From assembly GCA_020744425.1 (NCBI GenBank), contig JAGMUV010000022.1:744001-808000 (forward strand): a stretch of DNA of 64,000 nt. Direction: 5' to 3'. Origin of the DNA: Dactylonectria macrodidyma. Lineage: Eukaryota; Ascomycota; Sordariomycetes; Hypocreales; Nectriaceae. The notes below the pieces were generated by a model that was not told the DNA's origin, ran no database searches, and saw nothing but the letters and a program-made list of their open reading frames with translations. How positions within the stretch are numbered: the first letter of the stretch is position 1; every line of letters starts with the position of its first letter. Shown piece by piece: positions 31,633-41,809 of the stretch. A program made the position numbers and the translations under genes.

Positions 31633-33162
31633 ATGGTCCAACTCGTTAGTCTCGCGGCCCTTCTGGCTTTTTCTTGTGCCGGTAGTTGTGCCAGCAGCTC
31701 CTCGTCAAAGCTATTCTCGGGTGGTACAATTGTCGCCTGGGACAACAAAACAGAGCTACCTAATGTCATTCGAAATGGCTCCATTCTCATAGTCAACGAT
31801 CGGATCAAAACGGTCAGTCCCAATGCTAAGCCGAGCTCCCTTCCTGATGACGTTGAGATCATCGACATCTCAGGACAAATCATCACGCCTGGCTTTATCG
31901 ACACCCATCGTCACGGATGGCAGACAGCCTTCAAGACGTTGGCATCCAATACCACCCTGGCTGAGTACTTCTCTCGGTACAGCTCGTACGCAGCGGCAGC
32001 CCACTTCCGTCCCGAAGATGTCTATTTAGGCCAGTTGGCTGGTCTGTACGAGGCGCTCAATGCTGGCGTCACAACGAGTCTGGATCATGCGCATCACACT
32101 TGGTCGAACGAAACGGCTTACGCTGGGCTGAACGCGTCGATTGCGAGTGGCGCTCGTGTATTCTGGGCCTATACGTTCCACGATGTCCCAGCGATCAATT
32201 ACACCATCGTCGAACAAATTCCCAACTTTCGCGAGATTGCGTCAAGCTCGATTCTAGATGGTGCCAACACTGAGCTTGCAATTGCCTACGACGGCTGGGG
32301 TCCTGATCCGGGCGCGCAAGCCAAGCAGATTGCTGCTCTAGCAAAAGAGTACAATGTCTCTGCATTGACGACACACTGTCTCGCTGGTCCTTGGGGAGTC
32401 ACCAATCTTCCCGAAGATGTTTATCCTTTTGGAATTCTTAATGGCTCTCTGCCTGTTGTCTTCTCTCACGCAAGCTTTATCACTGCTCGCAGCGCGCACC
32501 TTCTTCAAACGACGAACCAGTACCTATCAATCACTCCCGAGTCGGAGATGCATTACGGCCATACGCACCCCCATTCATACGTTATTCAAGACCAGGCAGC
32601 TCTTGGCGTGGACACGCACTTCACTTTCTCAACCGACGTTCTCACCCAAGCGCGAATTTGGCTGCAATCCGCTCGTTACCACTTCTACGACGAAGTGTTG
32701 TCGGAATGGCAAGTTCCACGGAATAATCCGATGAGTGTCGTCCAGGCCTTTGCGCTTGCCACTCGCTCAGGTGGTCTAGCTCTCCGTCGATCGGACTTGG
32801 GTGTCATCCAAGAAGGTGCTAAAGCCGACCTGGTTGTTTGGGATGCGCGCGACTCCCCGGCGCTCTTGGGCTGGAGCGATCCTATCGCCGCCGTCATTCT
32901 GCATGCGAGCGTAGGCGATATTCTCCACGTCACAGTTAATGGGAAGTTTGTCAAACGTGATGGGAAGATTACAGCGAAGAGATATTCACAAGTCCGCAAA
33001 GACTTTTTGCAGAGTGCGACACGCATTAAGGAGATTTATGGGAAGATCCCATTGCCAGTTCTGGAGGGAGATGAATTGGGCTTTTTGTTCGGGTATGCGA
33101 ATGCTAGAACGGCTGACACGAAGAGAGGAGCCGGAAATGGATATGGCAAAGTGTACGTATGA
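31633..33162 (+). CDS. Secreted amidohydrolase (metal-dependent deaminase/hydrolase family)
   Basis: 509 residues, no introns. A clear signal peptide (MVQLVSLAALLAFSCAGSC) and many NxS/T sites indicate secretion. The TIM-barrel amidohydrolase metal sites are visible: GFIDTHRHGWQT (HxH), ALTTHCLAGPWG (His), FSHASFIT (His) and HFTFSTDVLTQA (Asp). The C-terminal beta-sandwich part returns with KADLVVWDARD and VHVTVNGKFV-like residues. The arrangement fits the ATZ/TRZ-SsnA branch, which deaminates or dechlorinates heterocycles; the substrate is unknown. It lies at the right border of the enzyme island and transcribes in the same direction as the BBE gene, 1.6 kb away, so membership of the cluster is uncertain. 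Confidence 0.85.
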   Translation: MVQLVSLAALLAFSCAGSCASSSSSKLFSGGTIVAWDNKTELPNVIRNGSILIVNDRIKTVSPNAKPSSLPDDVEIIDISGQIITPGFIDTHRHGWQTAFKTLASNTTLAEYFSRYSSYAAAAHFRPEDVYLGQLAGLYEALNAGVTTSLDHAHHTWSNETAYAGLNASIASGARVFWAYTFHDVPAINYTIVEQIPNFREIASSSILDGANTELAIAYDGWGPDPGAQAKQIAALAKEYNVSALTTHCLAGPWGVTNLPEDVYPFGILNGSLPVVFSHASFITARSAHLLQTTNQYLSITPESEMHYGHTHPHSYVIQDQAALGVDTHFTFSTDVLTQARIWLQSARYHFYDEVLSEWQVPRNNPMSVVQAFALATRSGGLALRRSDLGVIQEGAKADLVVWDARDSPALLGWSDPIAAVILHASVGDILHVTVNGKFVKRDGKITAKRYSQVRKDFLQSATRIKEIYGKIPLPVLEGDELGFLFGYANARTADTKRGAGNGYGKVYV

Positions 33163-33414
33163 GGCGGTACTGTGTCGGTAGTTAGTGGGCTGCTGAGCCC
33201 GAGATGACCAAGTTCAAGCTATGATGCCTTAGATGCGTATGTTTGGCGGTGTCCTCCTAGAGCTAAGTCAGGCCAGGCTTTCTAACCATACGCGTATGGT
33301 TTAGTTAAACCATATATTACTCATATATTGCCCATATACCTATACCATACGGTCGGAGGCGTATGACCATATATGATCATATGTCACATCTATCAACTAT
33401 TTGAAGACTGAAGA

Positions 33415-33545
33415 CCAGTCTCAAAGGCTCGGATCTCTAGCAAACCGGTCTCAAAGACCCGGCTTCCTAACAAGCCGGTCTCGAAGACCCGGCTTCCTAA
33501 CAAGCCGGTCTCAAAGACCCGGATCCCTTGGGATCCGGTCTACCG
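33415..33545. repeat. 30-bp tandem repeat made of short hairpins
   Basis: About 4.3 copies of a 30-bp unit around CCGGTCTCAAAGACCCGG. Each contains perfect stems: GGTCT-CAA-AGACC, CCGGCTT-CCTAAC-AAGCCGG, and in the last unit GGATCC-CTTG-GGATCC. The copies differ mostly at stem positions while pairing is kept. Confidence 0.8.
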
Positions 33546-33849
33546 AGAACCTTATCATAGCTATGAGGGCAACCTACAAATAGGTCTGCCGCGAGCCCTC
33601 AGTTAGATAGAAATCAAGAGCTTCTACTTACATCACAATGCACCCTTCCTATCAGATGCAACATCATACGCGGGATAAAGTTGCTCCGAGTCAAAAATAG
33701 TCAGGTAAGGAATCGGCGGCACTAGAACACCTTGACCATCCTCCTGGTCCTGAAAGGCCTCCCTTTCTGATGCGAATAGGGTCGCTAGTCACGTAAGTGA
33801 GGGTATCATGTAGATGTGTAAAGAAGGTTGATTTCCATCTCACAGTTGT

Positions 33850-33935
33850 GGGCACGGGACCGTAAGGGTCCCGGTCCACGTGACTGAGGGAGGCCTGATG
33901 CCTCAGGCCGGACCCCGAGCTTGAGGCTCGGGATC
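33850..33935. repeat. Run of three GC-rich hairpins
   Basis: GGGACC-GTAAG-GGTCCC, CCTGA-TGCC-TCAGG and CCCGAGC-TTGAG-GCTCGGG lie within 90 bp. They resemble the hairpins at 33415-33545 in size and spacing, but the sequences differ. Confidence 0.6.
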
Positions 33936-35425
33936 CGTCTTTCCGCATCACTTTCCAATAGATCCATAAGGTAGAAAGGATACTTGAATGGCAAATCGGT
34001 TGCTTAAGCTATGCGTGAGCAACTTGGACTGCCGTGCAGCGTCTCCGTAGCTCCAATCACGCTATGATAGCTGGAGTCCGAGACCAAGATCTGAGACGAA
34101 GTAGAGTGTGGAGGTGATTCGTGTGGTGCCTCGCCCTTGTCGGTATTCTGTGAGGCGACCCCTACCCTGGGGGCGGTTTTATGCAATTAATACCCCGCTA
34201 TTCCTTTTCTTTCGATCAACAACCCTGCACCATTGCGCCCAGTTTCTCTCCCTGCAGCCATGCACACGCCTTCTCTACGATCATTACACACACGCAAATC
34301 GCGGCCACTGCATGCAGTCGTCTCAAGATGATGGCTAACCAAAGAAAGAAAAGTCACCTGACCGTCAAAGCTGCGTATGAGGCACTTCTTCGGTCGACAA
34401 GCAGCGGGTGCAAAAGGAGCAAGCTCGAAAGGGGCTAACTTAAAGATTGCCAACACGAGTTTGCCTCAATTCTCTATCCTATCGCTACGGAAATAACGCC
34501 ATTGACAACCTGCATGGGGTCCCCCAGTCCCAAATAATCGGCCGCGGCGCGATGAAACAAGACAAAGTACCTGCATCAGTAGGTTCACATTTTCATCCAT
34601 CCTCATTTGTCGGTTACGGCACCTTGGTTGTGCTTGGTTACTGACTGGTTCTTTAGGACTGACACTCTTACTTATTCCCCTCCCTCTTCTCCAAACTCAT
34701 CTAGAAAGATCACTACGCTATAATATCGCCAAGGCTCCCGAGCTTTATTGTAACAATGGGTCATTAACTCTAATACCTAGTCTCGCTTGCTCACTTTATC
34801 TTCCTCCCTTGGCCATTTTATTGTACTATGTTTGATCTTGATACTGACCCTCCTCAGGGTTTTCCGCCCCGTTGCTTATATCTCATCCATCGTTTATCTC
34901 TTTTCCACGTTATCACCAGCTTCATCAGATCCTCCGTCTTCATCACGTTCCCCACAAACCGACATCGTCACTCTCCAACGACTACGCCATCGGCACAAAA
35001 GCCCAAGGCTGCCTTCTCGCTCTGTCTCGCATCGACCATCTCGACAGTTTCTATTCTTTGACACCTCCAATCTCTACTTTCTTGTTTCTTGCGTTGAATA
35101 ACTCAAACGCATTAGATTGTGGGGTGTGGTGTTTTTGAGATTACTTATCTTGTTCACCTTTGACGTTAAGATGCTAAGCTTCAAGAAAGAGAGGGGCAAG
35201 TGCTTCGGAACGTACTTAATCTAAAGACTGCAATAGAAGCCTTAGTCCAGCTGGTTACTGTCCGCAATCTCCCATATAATTGCAATACTTAGCCAGAGTT
35301 ACACGCTCTGCTTATAGCGGCAAATTATACTGCAGAAGAGCTTAAAATACTTCGAACACCCGTTAAGTTGCCAAGGCAAGAGACTTAACGGCTGAATATC
35401 CAGCCCGAAGGGTAAATATCGTATA

Positions 35426-37284
35426 ACGTACATGATAAGCGAGTCGGAAATACAAGCGAGTCGGAAAAAATCCCTCAACTCTCCTTCTTTTTATTCAATC
35501 AATCATTTCTCAACCACCAAATATGTCACAGTCAAGCAAAGAGGCAAATATCATCCTTGCCCTTCAGGCTCTTCAAAATGATCCAAAATTACGCGTCTAC
35601 CCTACTGCAATATTGTATAAAGTCCCGCCTAGTACCCTCTATGACCGACATCATGGCAAACCTTCTCGAGGCGATATTATCCCTAATTCGCGTCGACTAA
35701 CCGACCTCGAGGAACAGATCATTGTTCAATTCGTTCTCGACCTGGATTCGCGAGGATTCCCCCCGCGACTGCGTGGTGTTGAAGAAATGGCCAACCGACT
35801 GCTCGCCGACCGCGATGCGTCACCTGTCGGCAAGCGCTGGGCTTCTAACTTCGTCAGGCGACAACCAGACCTCAAGACGCGTTTTTTTCGTAAATACGAC
35901 TATCAAAGAGCTAAATGCGAAGATCTGACTATTATTCGCGAGTGGTTCAGGCTCGTGGAGAATATAATCGCGAAATATGGTATCGACCTAGCTGATATCT
36001 ACAACTTTGATGAGACCGGCTTTATGATGGGCATAATCGCGAGCGGAATGGTCGTCACAGGCGCAGATAGGCGTGGAAACCCGAAATCAGTCCAGCCTGG
36101 AAACCGGGAATGGGTTACGGTCATTCAGGCGATCAATGCAGAAGGCTGGGCGATCCAGCCGTTCATCGTGGTTGCGGGCCAATATCACCTCGCTAGCTGG
36201 TACCGGGAAAGCAACCTCCCGGGTGATTGGGCTATTGCAACAACTCCAAATGGCTGGACCGATAATGAAACAGGTCTTGAGTGGCTCAAGCACTTTGATC
36301 GGCATACAAAGAATCGATTGACCGGTCGCTATCGTCTTCTGATCCTCGATGGGCATGAAAGTCACCACTCCGTTGACTTTGAGAAATATTGTGAAGAGAA
36401 CCACATTATTACACTTTGTATGCCGCCTCATTCATCTCACCTGCTTCAGCCTCTTGATGTCGGGTGCTTTGGGCCGCTTAAAATAGCTTATGGTCGAGCA
36501 ATTGAGCAATTGATCAGATGCTCTATAACTCACGTTTCGAAGACCGAGTTCTTCTCAGCCTTCTACGCTGCCCACAAAGCGGCTATGACAAAGAGTAATA
36601 TTGAGGGAGGTTTTCGAGGGGCCGGACTTGTTCCCTTGAACCCAGAAAATGTCATATCGAAGCTTGATGTGCAGCTACGGACTCCAACACCGGTTGAGGA
36701 GGAGATCAGCCTCCCTGACCCTTGGGTCTCGAAGACCCCAAAGACTGTGCTTGAGGCTAGCTCTCAGTCTGAATACCTCGAAAGACGAATGAGAAGACAT
36801 CAGAGCAGCTCTCCAGCATCAATTCTTGAGGCGCTTAAGTCACTTTCAAAGGGAACTAAGGCGATAATGCATCAGAATGCCTTATTAAAGTCTGAGATCC
36901 AGATCCTTCGACAGGCAAATGAGACTCTTAGCAAGCGGCGCAGAGCGAAAAGAACCCGCCTACGTAAAGGAGGGAAGATGACTCTAGATGAGGGAAGGGG
37001 TGAGATAGATCAGAGAGATGTTGATGCACAGGTAGCAGCTGAATCGTCGAGAAGTGGTGGTCGAGGGAGGTCGGCGATGCCGAGGCAAAGGCGCTGTGGA
37101 AATTGTGGAAAGGCCGGCCATAACGTAAGGACCTGTCAAGTTATAATTGAGACTTCTGAAGAAGAGGATAGCGATTAGTTTTAATTGATTGAAGTTGTTG
37201 TTATATTTTTATTGAAGTTTTTATTTTAATAGTGTGGGATTTTTTCCGACTCGCTTGTTTTTCCGACTCGCTTATCATGTACGT
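35426..37284 (+). mobile_element. Intact pogo/Fot-type DNA transposon with long inverted repeats
   Basis: A 1.86-kb element. The inverted repeats are about 50 bp. They begin ACGTACATGATAAGCGAG and contain the 12-mer AAGCGAGTCGGA twice, ending near AAAAAATCCC; the right copy differs at one position (AAATAC versus AAAAAC). TA dinucleotides flank both ends (35424-35425 and 37285-37286), as expected for Tc1/mariner/pogo insertion. The single ORF is undamaged. It sits inside the Helitron relic, and the two sides join to match the intact Helitron sequence around 60560-60600. Confidence 0.9.
35523..37178 (+). CDS. Pogo/Fot1-type transposase with C-terminal zinc knuckle
   Basis: 551-residue DDE-type transposase. 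The N-terminal helix-turn-helix (ALQALQNDPKLRVYPTAILY and LYDRHHGKPSRG) and a CENP-B/Tc5-like second DNA-binding region (residues about 60-115) recognise the ends. Catalytic acids are in IYNFDETGFMMG, LLILDGHESHHS and HLLQPLDVGCFGPLK (a DDD triad). The C-terminal part has a leucine-rich helix around QNALLKSEIQILRQAN, a basic KRRRAKRTRLRKGG stretch and a CCHC knuckle RCGNCGKAGHNVRTC, a common addition in fungal members. The ATG is 97 bp inside the left end. No stop or frameshift suggests recent activity. Confidence 0.9.
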   Translation: MSQSSKEANIILALQALQNDPKLRVYPTAILYKVPPSTLYDRHHGKPSRGDIIPNSRRLTDLEEQIIVQFVLDLDSRGFPPRLRGVEEMANRLLADRDASPVGKRWASNFVRRQPDLKTRFFRKYDYQRAKCEDLTIIREWFRLVENIIAKYGIDLADIYNFDETGFMMGIIASGMVVTGADRRGNPKSVQPGNREWVTVIQAINAEGWAIQPFIVVAGQYHLASWYRESNLPGDWAIATTPNGWTDNETGLEWLKHFDRHTKNRLTGRYRLLILDGHESHHSVDFEKYCEENHIITLCMPPHSSHLLQPLDVGCFGPLKIAYGRAIEQLIRCSITHVSKTEFFSAFYAAHKAAMTKSNIEGGFRGAGLVPLNPENVISKLDVQLRTPTPVEEEISLPDPWVSKTPKTVLEASSQSEYLERRMRRHQSSSPASILEALKSLSKGTKAIMHQNALLKSEIQILRQANETLSKRRRAKRTRLRKGGKMTLDEGRGEIDQRDVDAQVAAESSRSGGRGRSAMPRQRRCGNCGKAGHNVRTCQVIIETSEEEDSD

Positions 37285-39539
37285 TATCTGCAATTCAACT
37301 CTCCTGAGAAGATCCCCTAGAGCCCCCCTTTCTCTTGTGGCGGGTAACCAGCTGTTAAACCGCTTGAAACCTGTAGTAAGGAAGTTTGTTCCCTCTCACG
37401 CTTCCTGACACACCCAATCTAACTATATACTGTCTGTCAAACCTCCCCTTTCCCTATAGCTTATAGGAAAACGTCATTTAGTCAATGTAGCGTGGTGGAT
37501 ACGGCGGATCGGTCAGCTGTTAAGCCTGACGGCGTTGTTGGTCAGCAAGTCGTATCTTCATCCCTGCCTTATAGTTAGCCACAAACGCAGTACTTAGGAA
37601 GCGCAGGCGTATAAACCTTCCGTGGGCGTGTGGTTATAGAGGCTCTGACGATCGAAAGGCGCCTCAAGGAGTAGGCCCTGCAGCGAGGTAACTCGCGAGA
37701 CAGCAACATAACTAATACCGGCCTGGAAGTCGCGTATAGCGAGGTCAGTAACTATCTGATCCTTCGTTAGGCTCTGGCATTTATGAACAGTGATAGCAAA
37801 TGCCACGATCAGAGGAAACTGCGTATGAGCGCAAGTCTTATTGCCCACTAGGAAATCACGCGTGACTAGAAGGATAGGTATGATTTTCCTACTATCATTA
37901 GTTATTAGATATGGCAGTCCATTATAGCTATTAAAATCTACTATAATAATGGCTAGAGGGTCTTCCCATAGTTTAGCACCTGCATTCCAGGCGATATCAT
38001 ATATAGTAACCTGGGCGCCATTAACTAGGCCAGCTGGCTGCTATAAATTAGTTATAAGCATTACTCTAGCGCCCTTAGCAATAGGAAACTTATTAGATAG
38101 ATTACTAGCATGATCGCTTGCCGCCTGCCCCGCGCCATTGCCCTGATTCTTTGCCCCTACCTGTATTATCAGGGCGTTAAGGTATACTATATGCTCGTAA
38201 TTATATTCATTAACGCGGGCTTTTGTAGAATATACCCGCAAAGCGACCCTGAATCTGTCAACCTCGCTCTGCGTTAGCTTGGCCTGTACCCGATTGCTAA
38301 GGAGGTTCTAGGACGGTATAGATAACTTAACTTCACGCAGTTCCTGCAAGGCCTGACGGAACCGGGCCTGGTATCACCAGCCTGGCGCTACACCGTGGTC
38401 AGGAAGACGGTACGGTCAAATAACCAGTAGGCCACTTGCCCTCTCATTTCCAACGAAGACAGGCTCGTACTAGTCAAATACAGAGGCTTTTGTCGGACTG
38501 GTGGTAACTAGAAGAAATCGCCTATAAGCAAGATACTCACACCACTAAAGAACTCGAATCTACGCTGTGGAAAGGCCTGCCGCAATCAGGAATCGATCCG
38601 CGCCAGCTGCTCAAGCCCTAGCATGCTCTTTTCATCGATAACGAGGTACTTGACATACTGTAGACAGGACTGAAGGGCGGCTGCGTCGGCTAGGGGAAGG
38701 TCAGTAAAAGCACCACGCACTAGGAGACGTAACAACGGATGTATAGTACTGCCCTATATCTAGTTACTCGCAACGCCTATTAGCACTACGCGGAAAATAG
38801 GGCTAGGATTTGGTAGAGCAGCTGCCTAAAGATGGGAGGAAAGCACCTTAATAAGGAAGGACTTGCCTATACCACTACTACTATCAACATGGAGAAGGAT
38901 TTGAGTAGGATTTTATGCCTAGAAGTGGCCTATAAAGGTATCGTACACAAGCCGTTATTATAGGTTAAGCTAGTCACGCTAGTAAGGGCCAAGGACCTCT
39001 ACATCATTAGCTATAGAGTGGCTAGCGATAAGGTCTTTCTAATAGCTATCTCAAAATTCCGGATAAGTGCCTACATGCCGTGTCCAGTCGTAATTAATGT
39101 TAATATCATAGCGGCTAAGTAGGTTAAGACCGTCTTAGGTAAGGGGGTTATCAGGTAAAAGGGCGGCGAGGCGGATCCAATCTTCATTATTAAATTCCTC
39201 TACAGGCAGAGTCTCATACTGATCCTCTTAAGGTTATAATCGAGCCTCTTCTGGCCGGCTATAATGGTCATTACTATGACTATAGTGCTGCTAATAATAG
39301 GAGAAGGCCTGAGCATGAGAATTAAAACGCTGGCCGTTACAGGTAAGGTGTCACGGGCCGTATGAGATCAACTCAAGAGGTAATGCCACTGTATTGCGAG
39401 AATACTACGATGAAGAGGAAAGAGAAAGCGGGCAGGCGCGTAGACGCGTACACGCGTTGATAGTCCCTGTGGCCTGCCCCGTGCGTCCTAGTTACGTATC
39501 GACCCCACCCTGGGTCCAGCACTCCAGACGCTCCCGTCA

Positions 39540-40011
39540 CATCCAGCATCTATCCTCGAAGCGCTCGAGTCATTTTCTAAGGGAATAAAGGCAATAATGC
39601 ATCAGATAGCATTATTAAAGTCTGAGAACCAGATCCTTCGACAGGCAAATGAGACCCTTAGTAAGCGGCGCAGAGCAAAAAGAACCCGCCTACAGAATAG
39701 ATGAAAGATAACTGTAGAGGGAAGGGAAGCAATTGATCAAATAGATGTCAATACGCAGGTACACGCTGAATCGTCGAAAAGTGGTGGCCAAGGAGGGTCG
39801 GCGCGACCGAAGGAAAGGCGCTGTGGAACTTGTAGAAAGACTGGTCATAATGCAAAGACCTGTCAGGTTGTTATTGAGATATCTGAGGAAGAGTATAGCG
39901 ATTAGTTTTAATTAATTAAATGCTGTGTTGTGTTTTTATTTAAGTTCTTGTATTGAAGGTTAGGAAAAGTGCGTCGCATACTTGGATGCGCCGCATGCTT
40001 ATCACATACGT
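39540..40011 (+). pseudogene. Relic 3' end of a second pogo-family transposon
   Basis: Matches the C-terminal coding part of the pogo transposase (helix, basic stretch, CCHC knuckle) with stops and changes, followed by a right inverted repeat. That repeat, read inward, begins ACGTATGTGATAAGC and again contains a doubled motif (ATGCGGCGCA then ATGCGACGCA). A TA follows at 40012-40013. The left half is absent, so this is a truncated sister family of the intact element. Confidence 0.75.
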
Positions 40012-40013
40012 TA

Positions 40014-41507
40014 GTTATGTTAGTATTTAAAAAAGAGTATAGTGATTAATTTTAATTATTAAATGTTAAACTCAAATAAATATATAAATATATATATCTC
40101 CTTTAATAAGTGTAAAGGCTATAGCAGTAGAAGGAGTGGAAGGTTATTAGTGGAACTCGGCGATTGTGGGTCAAGGAATTGACCAATTAGAAAAAGGATT
40201 GAAGATTCAAAGGAGCAGGAAAAGACGATTAGAAAGGTAGTCGGTTTGATTTGATTGGTTGAGAAATGCATGTATTGATGATGATAATCCTTCTAGACTG
40301 GCTAGAGAAAAGCCCCAGCTTTATAAAGAGATTGCTGTCCAGTCACATGTCCAGTCACATGTCCAATCTAACAGGGGATTTGGACAATTTGTCATAGTAA
40401 AACCGGGTAAGATGTGTCCCGAGTTTTAGGACTGTTAGACGTATGTCTGATGCTTGAACTCTAACCTTATTGAAGGTTCTTATTATAGATGTCCTTTGTA
40501 GTTGTAGTATTGTGTTGGGCAGGGGGACAAGAGGGACACCACCACCCGAAGTGATGGATGCAGTAGGGTAGGCGGGATGCGTAGCAGAGCGAGGGTGGAC
40601 AAGACTCGCAAAACAAAACAGACAAAAAGAGGGCCTGAGCTGCAATCAAGCGGCTGGCTAGAAAATAAATCAGATATTCCAGTTGATCAAATAAATCTCA
40701 TCATAATGACATCAAAAACAATTCAATAATTCAAAAATAAAGGTGGGCAAGAACATGATTGATTGCTATCTGTGTCCGAGTTGTCTCTGCCTTTTATCTC
40801 AGACCAACTCCAGTTATCCTTATCGATAGCTTTATCAAGACCGGCACTCAAATTGGTCGGCCAATTAAAATGTTCGGGCCATTCTAGCTAGTGGGCCCTC
40901 AGCCCCGACACAGTATAAGGAAGGTAGGCTTTCTGAGGCATAATATATACCATTATAAAGCTAAAAATCAGGAGATTTTGAATATCTTATTTATAGTCTT
41001 ATCTGATAAGAGCTAAAGGAGATATTTCCTTATCAGTTATATATTTTATATATAAGGACTTTACAATTAGTAGCTGTGTACTTACAATCTGGACGAGTTC
41101 GGTAGGATGAAGAGACAGCCCTGTTAAACACCGTACTCTCACAACGCAGGCCTTGGGCTTACATAGCCCAAAATTCAATCAACTATGGAATAAAAGCAGA
41201 CGAATCGAATGATTCTCTTCAATTTACTAGATGCTTTGTGGTTGTGGTTGAAAATGAGTTTTAAGATGGAGTCTGTTTCGTGGAAAAAAACTCCGCACGC
41301 GCCCAAATATCTGGACAGGATCCTCAGGCCATTTGCTCGAGGAGCGCACGTGAGTAGCGTGCTCCGCTGCCGCAGGCACGAGCCACAATGGCCTGAGCTT
41401 GCTGAGGTAAGATTGGATCATGTACAAAGCACCTGATCGGGCGGTCACGTGGTGACCTCCAGGGTTGAGGCTGCCTATTGGTGCAGATACCTCAGGCCCC
41501 CACTTTT
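40014..41507. other. AT-rich gene-free stretch
   Basis: No recognisable gene. Strongly AT-rich parts (40020-40110 and 40930-41070) look like decayed DNA. Small frames such as minus 40355-40645 and plus 41209-41436 have no domain. Confidence 0.5.
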
Positions 41508-41522
41508 TCAGCCGAAGGCTGA
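41508..41522 (+). repeat. Helitron 5' terminal inverted repeat
   Basis: TCAGCCGAAGGCTGA is itself a hairpin with a GAA loop and pairs with 47541-47554. It also matches the 5' end of the second Helitron (54701) apart from one added C/G pair. Confidence 0.75.
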
Positions 41523-41809
41523 CTCTACATTAATCCATAAGTTTTCCCAAATAATGAGGGTTTGGTGCAGACAGGGATAAATAAGTTTCTCGGAATCTGA
41601 TTGGTCCAAATTTTGTATTGTCGGTCGCTAAAGAAGGCTGGATTGGCTGGCGGCTCTAGAAAAAGTGGGTATCCGCCAGCCACCATCTGTCACTGCTTCT
41701 TTGTTTACTTCTTTGTTTACCATCGCCAAATTTGCCTGGCGATCTGTTCGTTTGCTTGGCCAAGCAACCTTTCTTCCATTATCGATCCCGATGCACCGTA
41801 CGACTGAGG

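Larger units (their letters stand above)
33163..35342. other. Gene-free, repeat-bearing stretch
   Basis: About 2.2 kb without a supported gene. It opens with AT-rich palindromic DNA (33290-33390, many ATATG/CATAT), continues with a 30-bp tandem repeat and GC-rich hairpins (listed separately), then pyrimidine-rich DNA (34780-35100) resembling a fungal promoter or 5' UTR with no gene after it. Confidence 0.5.
35343..39349 (-). mobile_element. Helitron relic, RIP-like and 5'-truncated, split by a pogo insertion
   Basis: Minus-strand remains of a Helitron closely related to the one at 54701-60664. The 3' end is intact: inverted-repeat motif, hairpin CCGTTAAGT/ACTTAACGG and terminal AGTATTTTA (35343-35351). 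The helicase end is readable at 37594-37848 (AITVHKCQSLTKDQIVTDLA) and in pieces up to about 39330. The N-terminal half, including the Rep domain, is missing; similarity fades near 39349. Compared with the intact copy the differences are largely G to A and C to T, often at TpG/CpA, for example in 38040-38110, with many stops. This fits repeat-induced point mutation. The element is interrupted at 35424-37286 by a pogo transposon with a TA target. Confidence 0.8.

Noticed and set aside
37594..37848. Independent small gene with helicase motif
   Set aside because: It is the C-terminal remnant of the Helitron relic, matching the helicase end of the copy ending at 60297.
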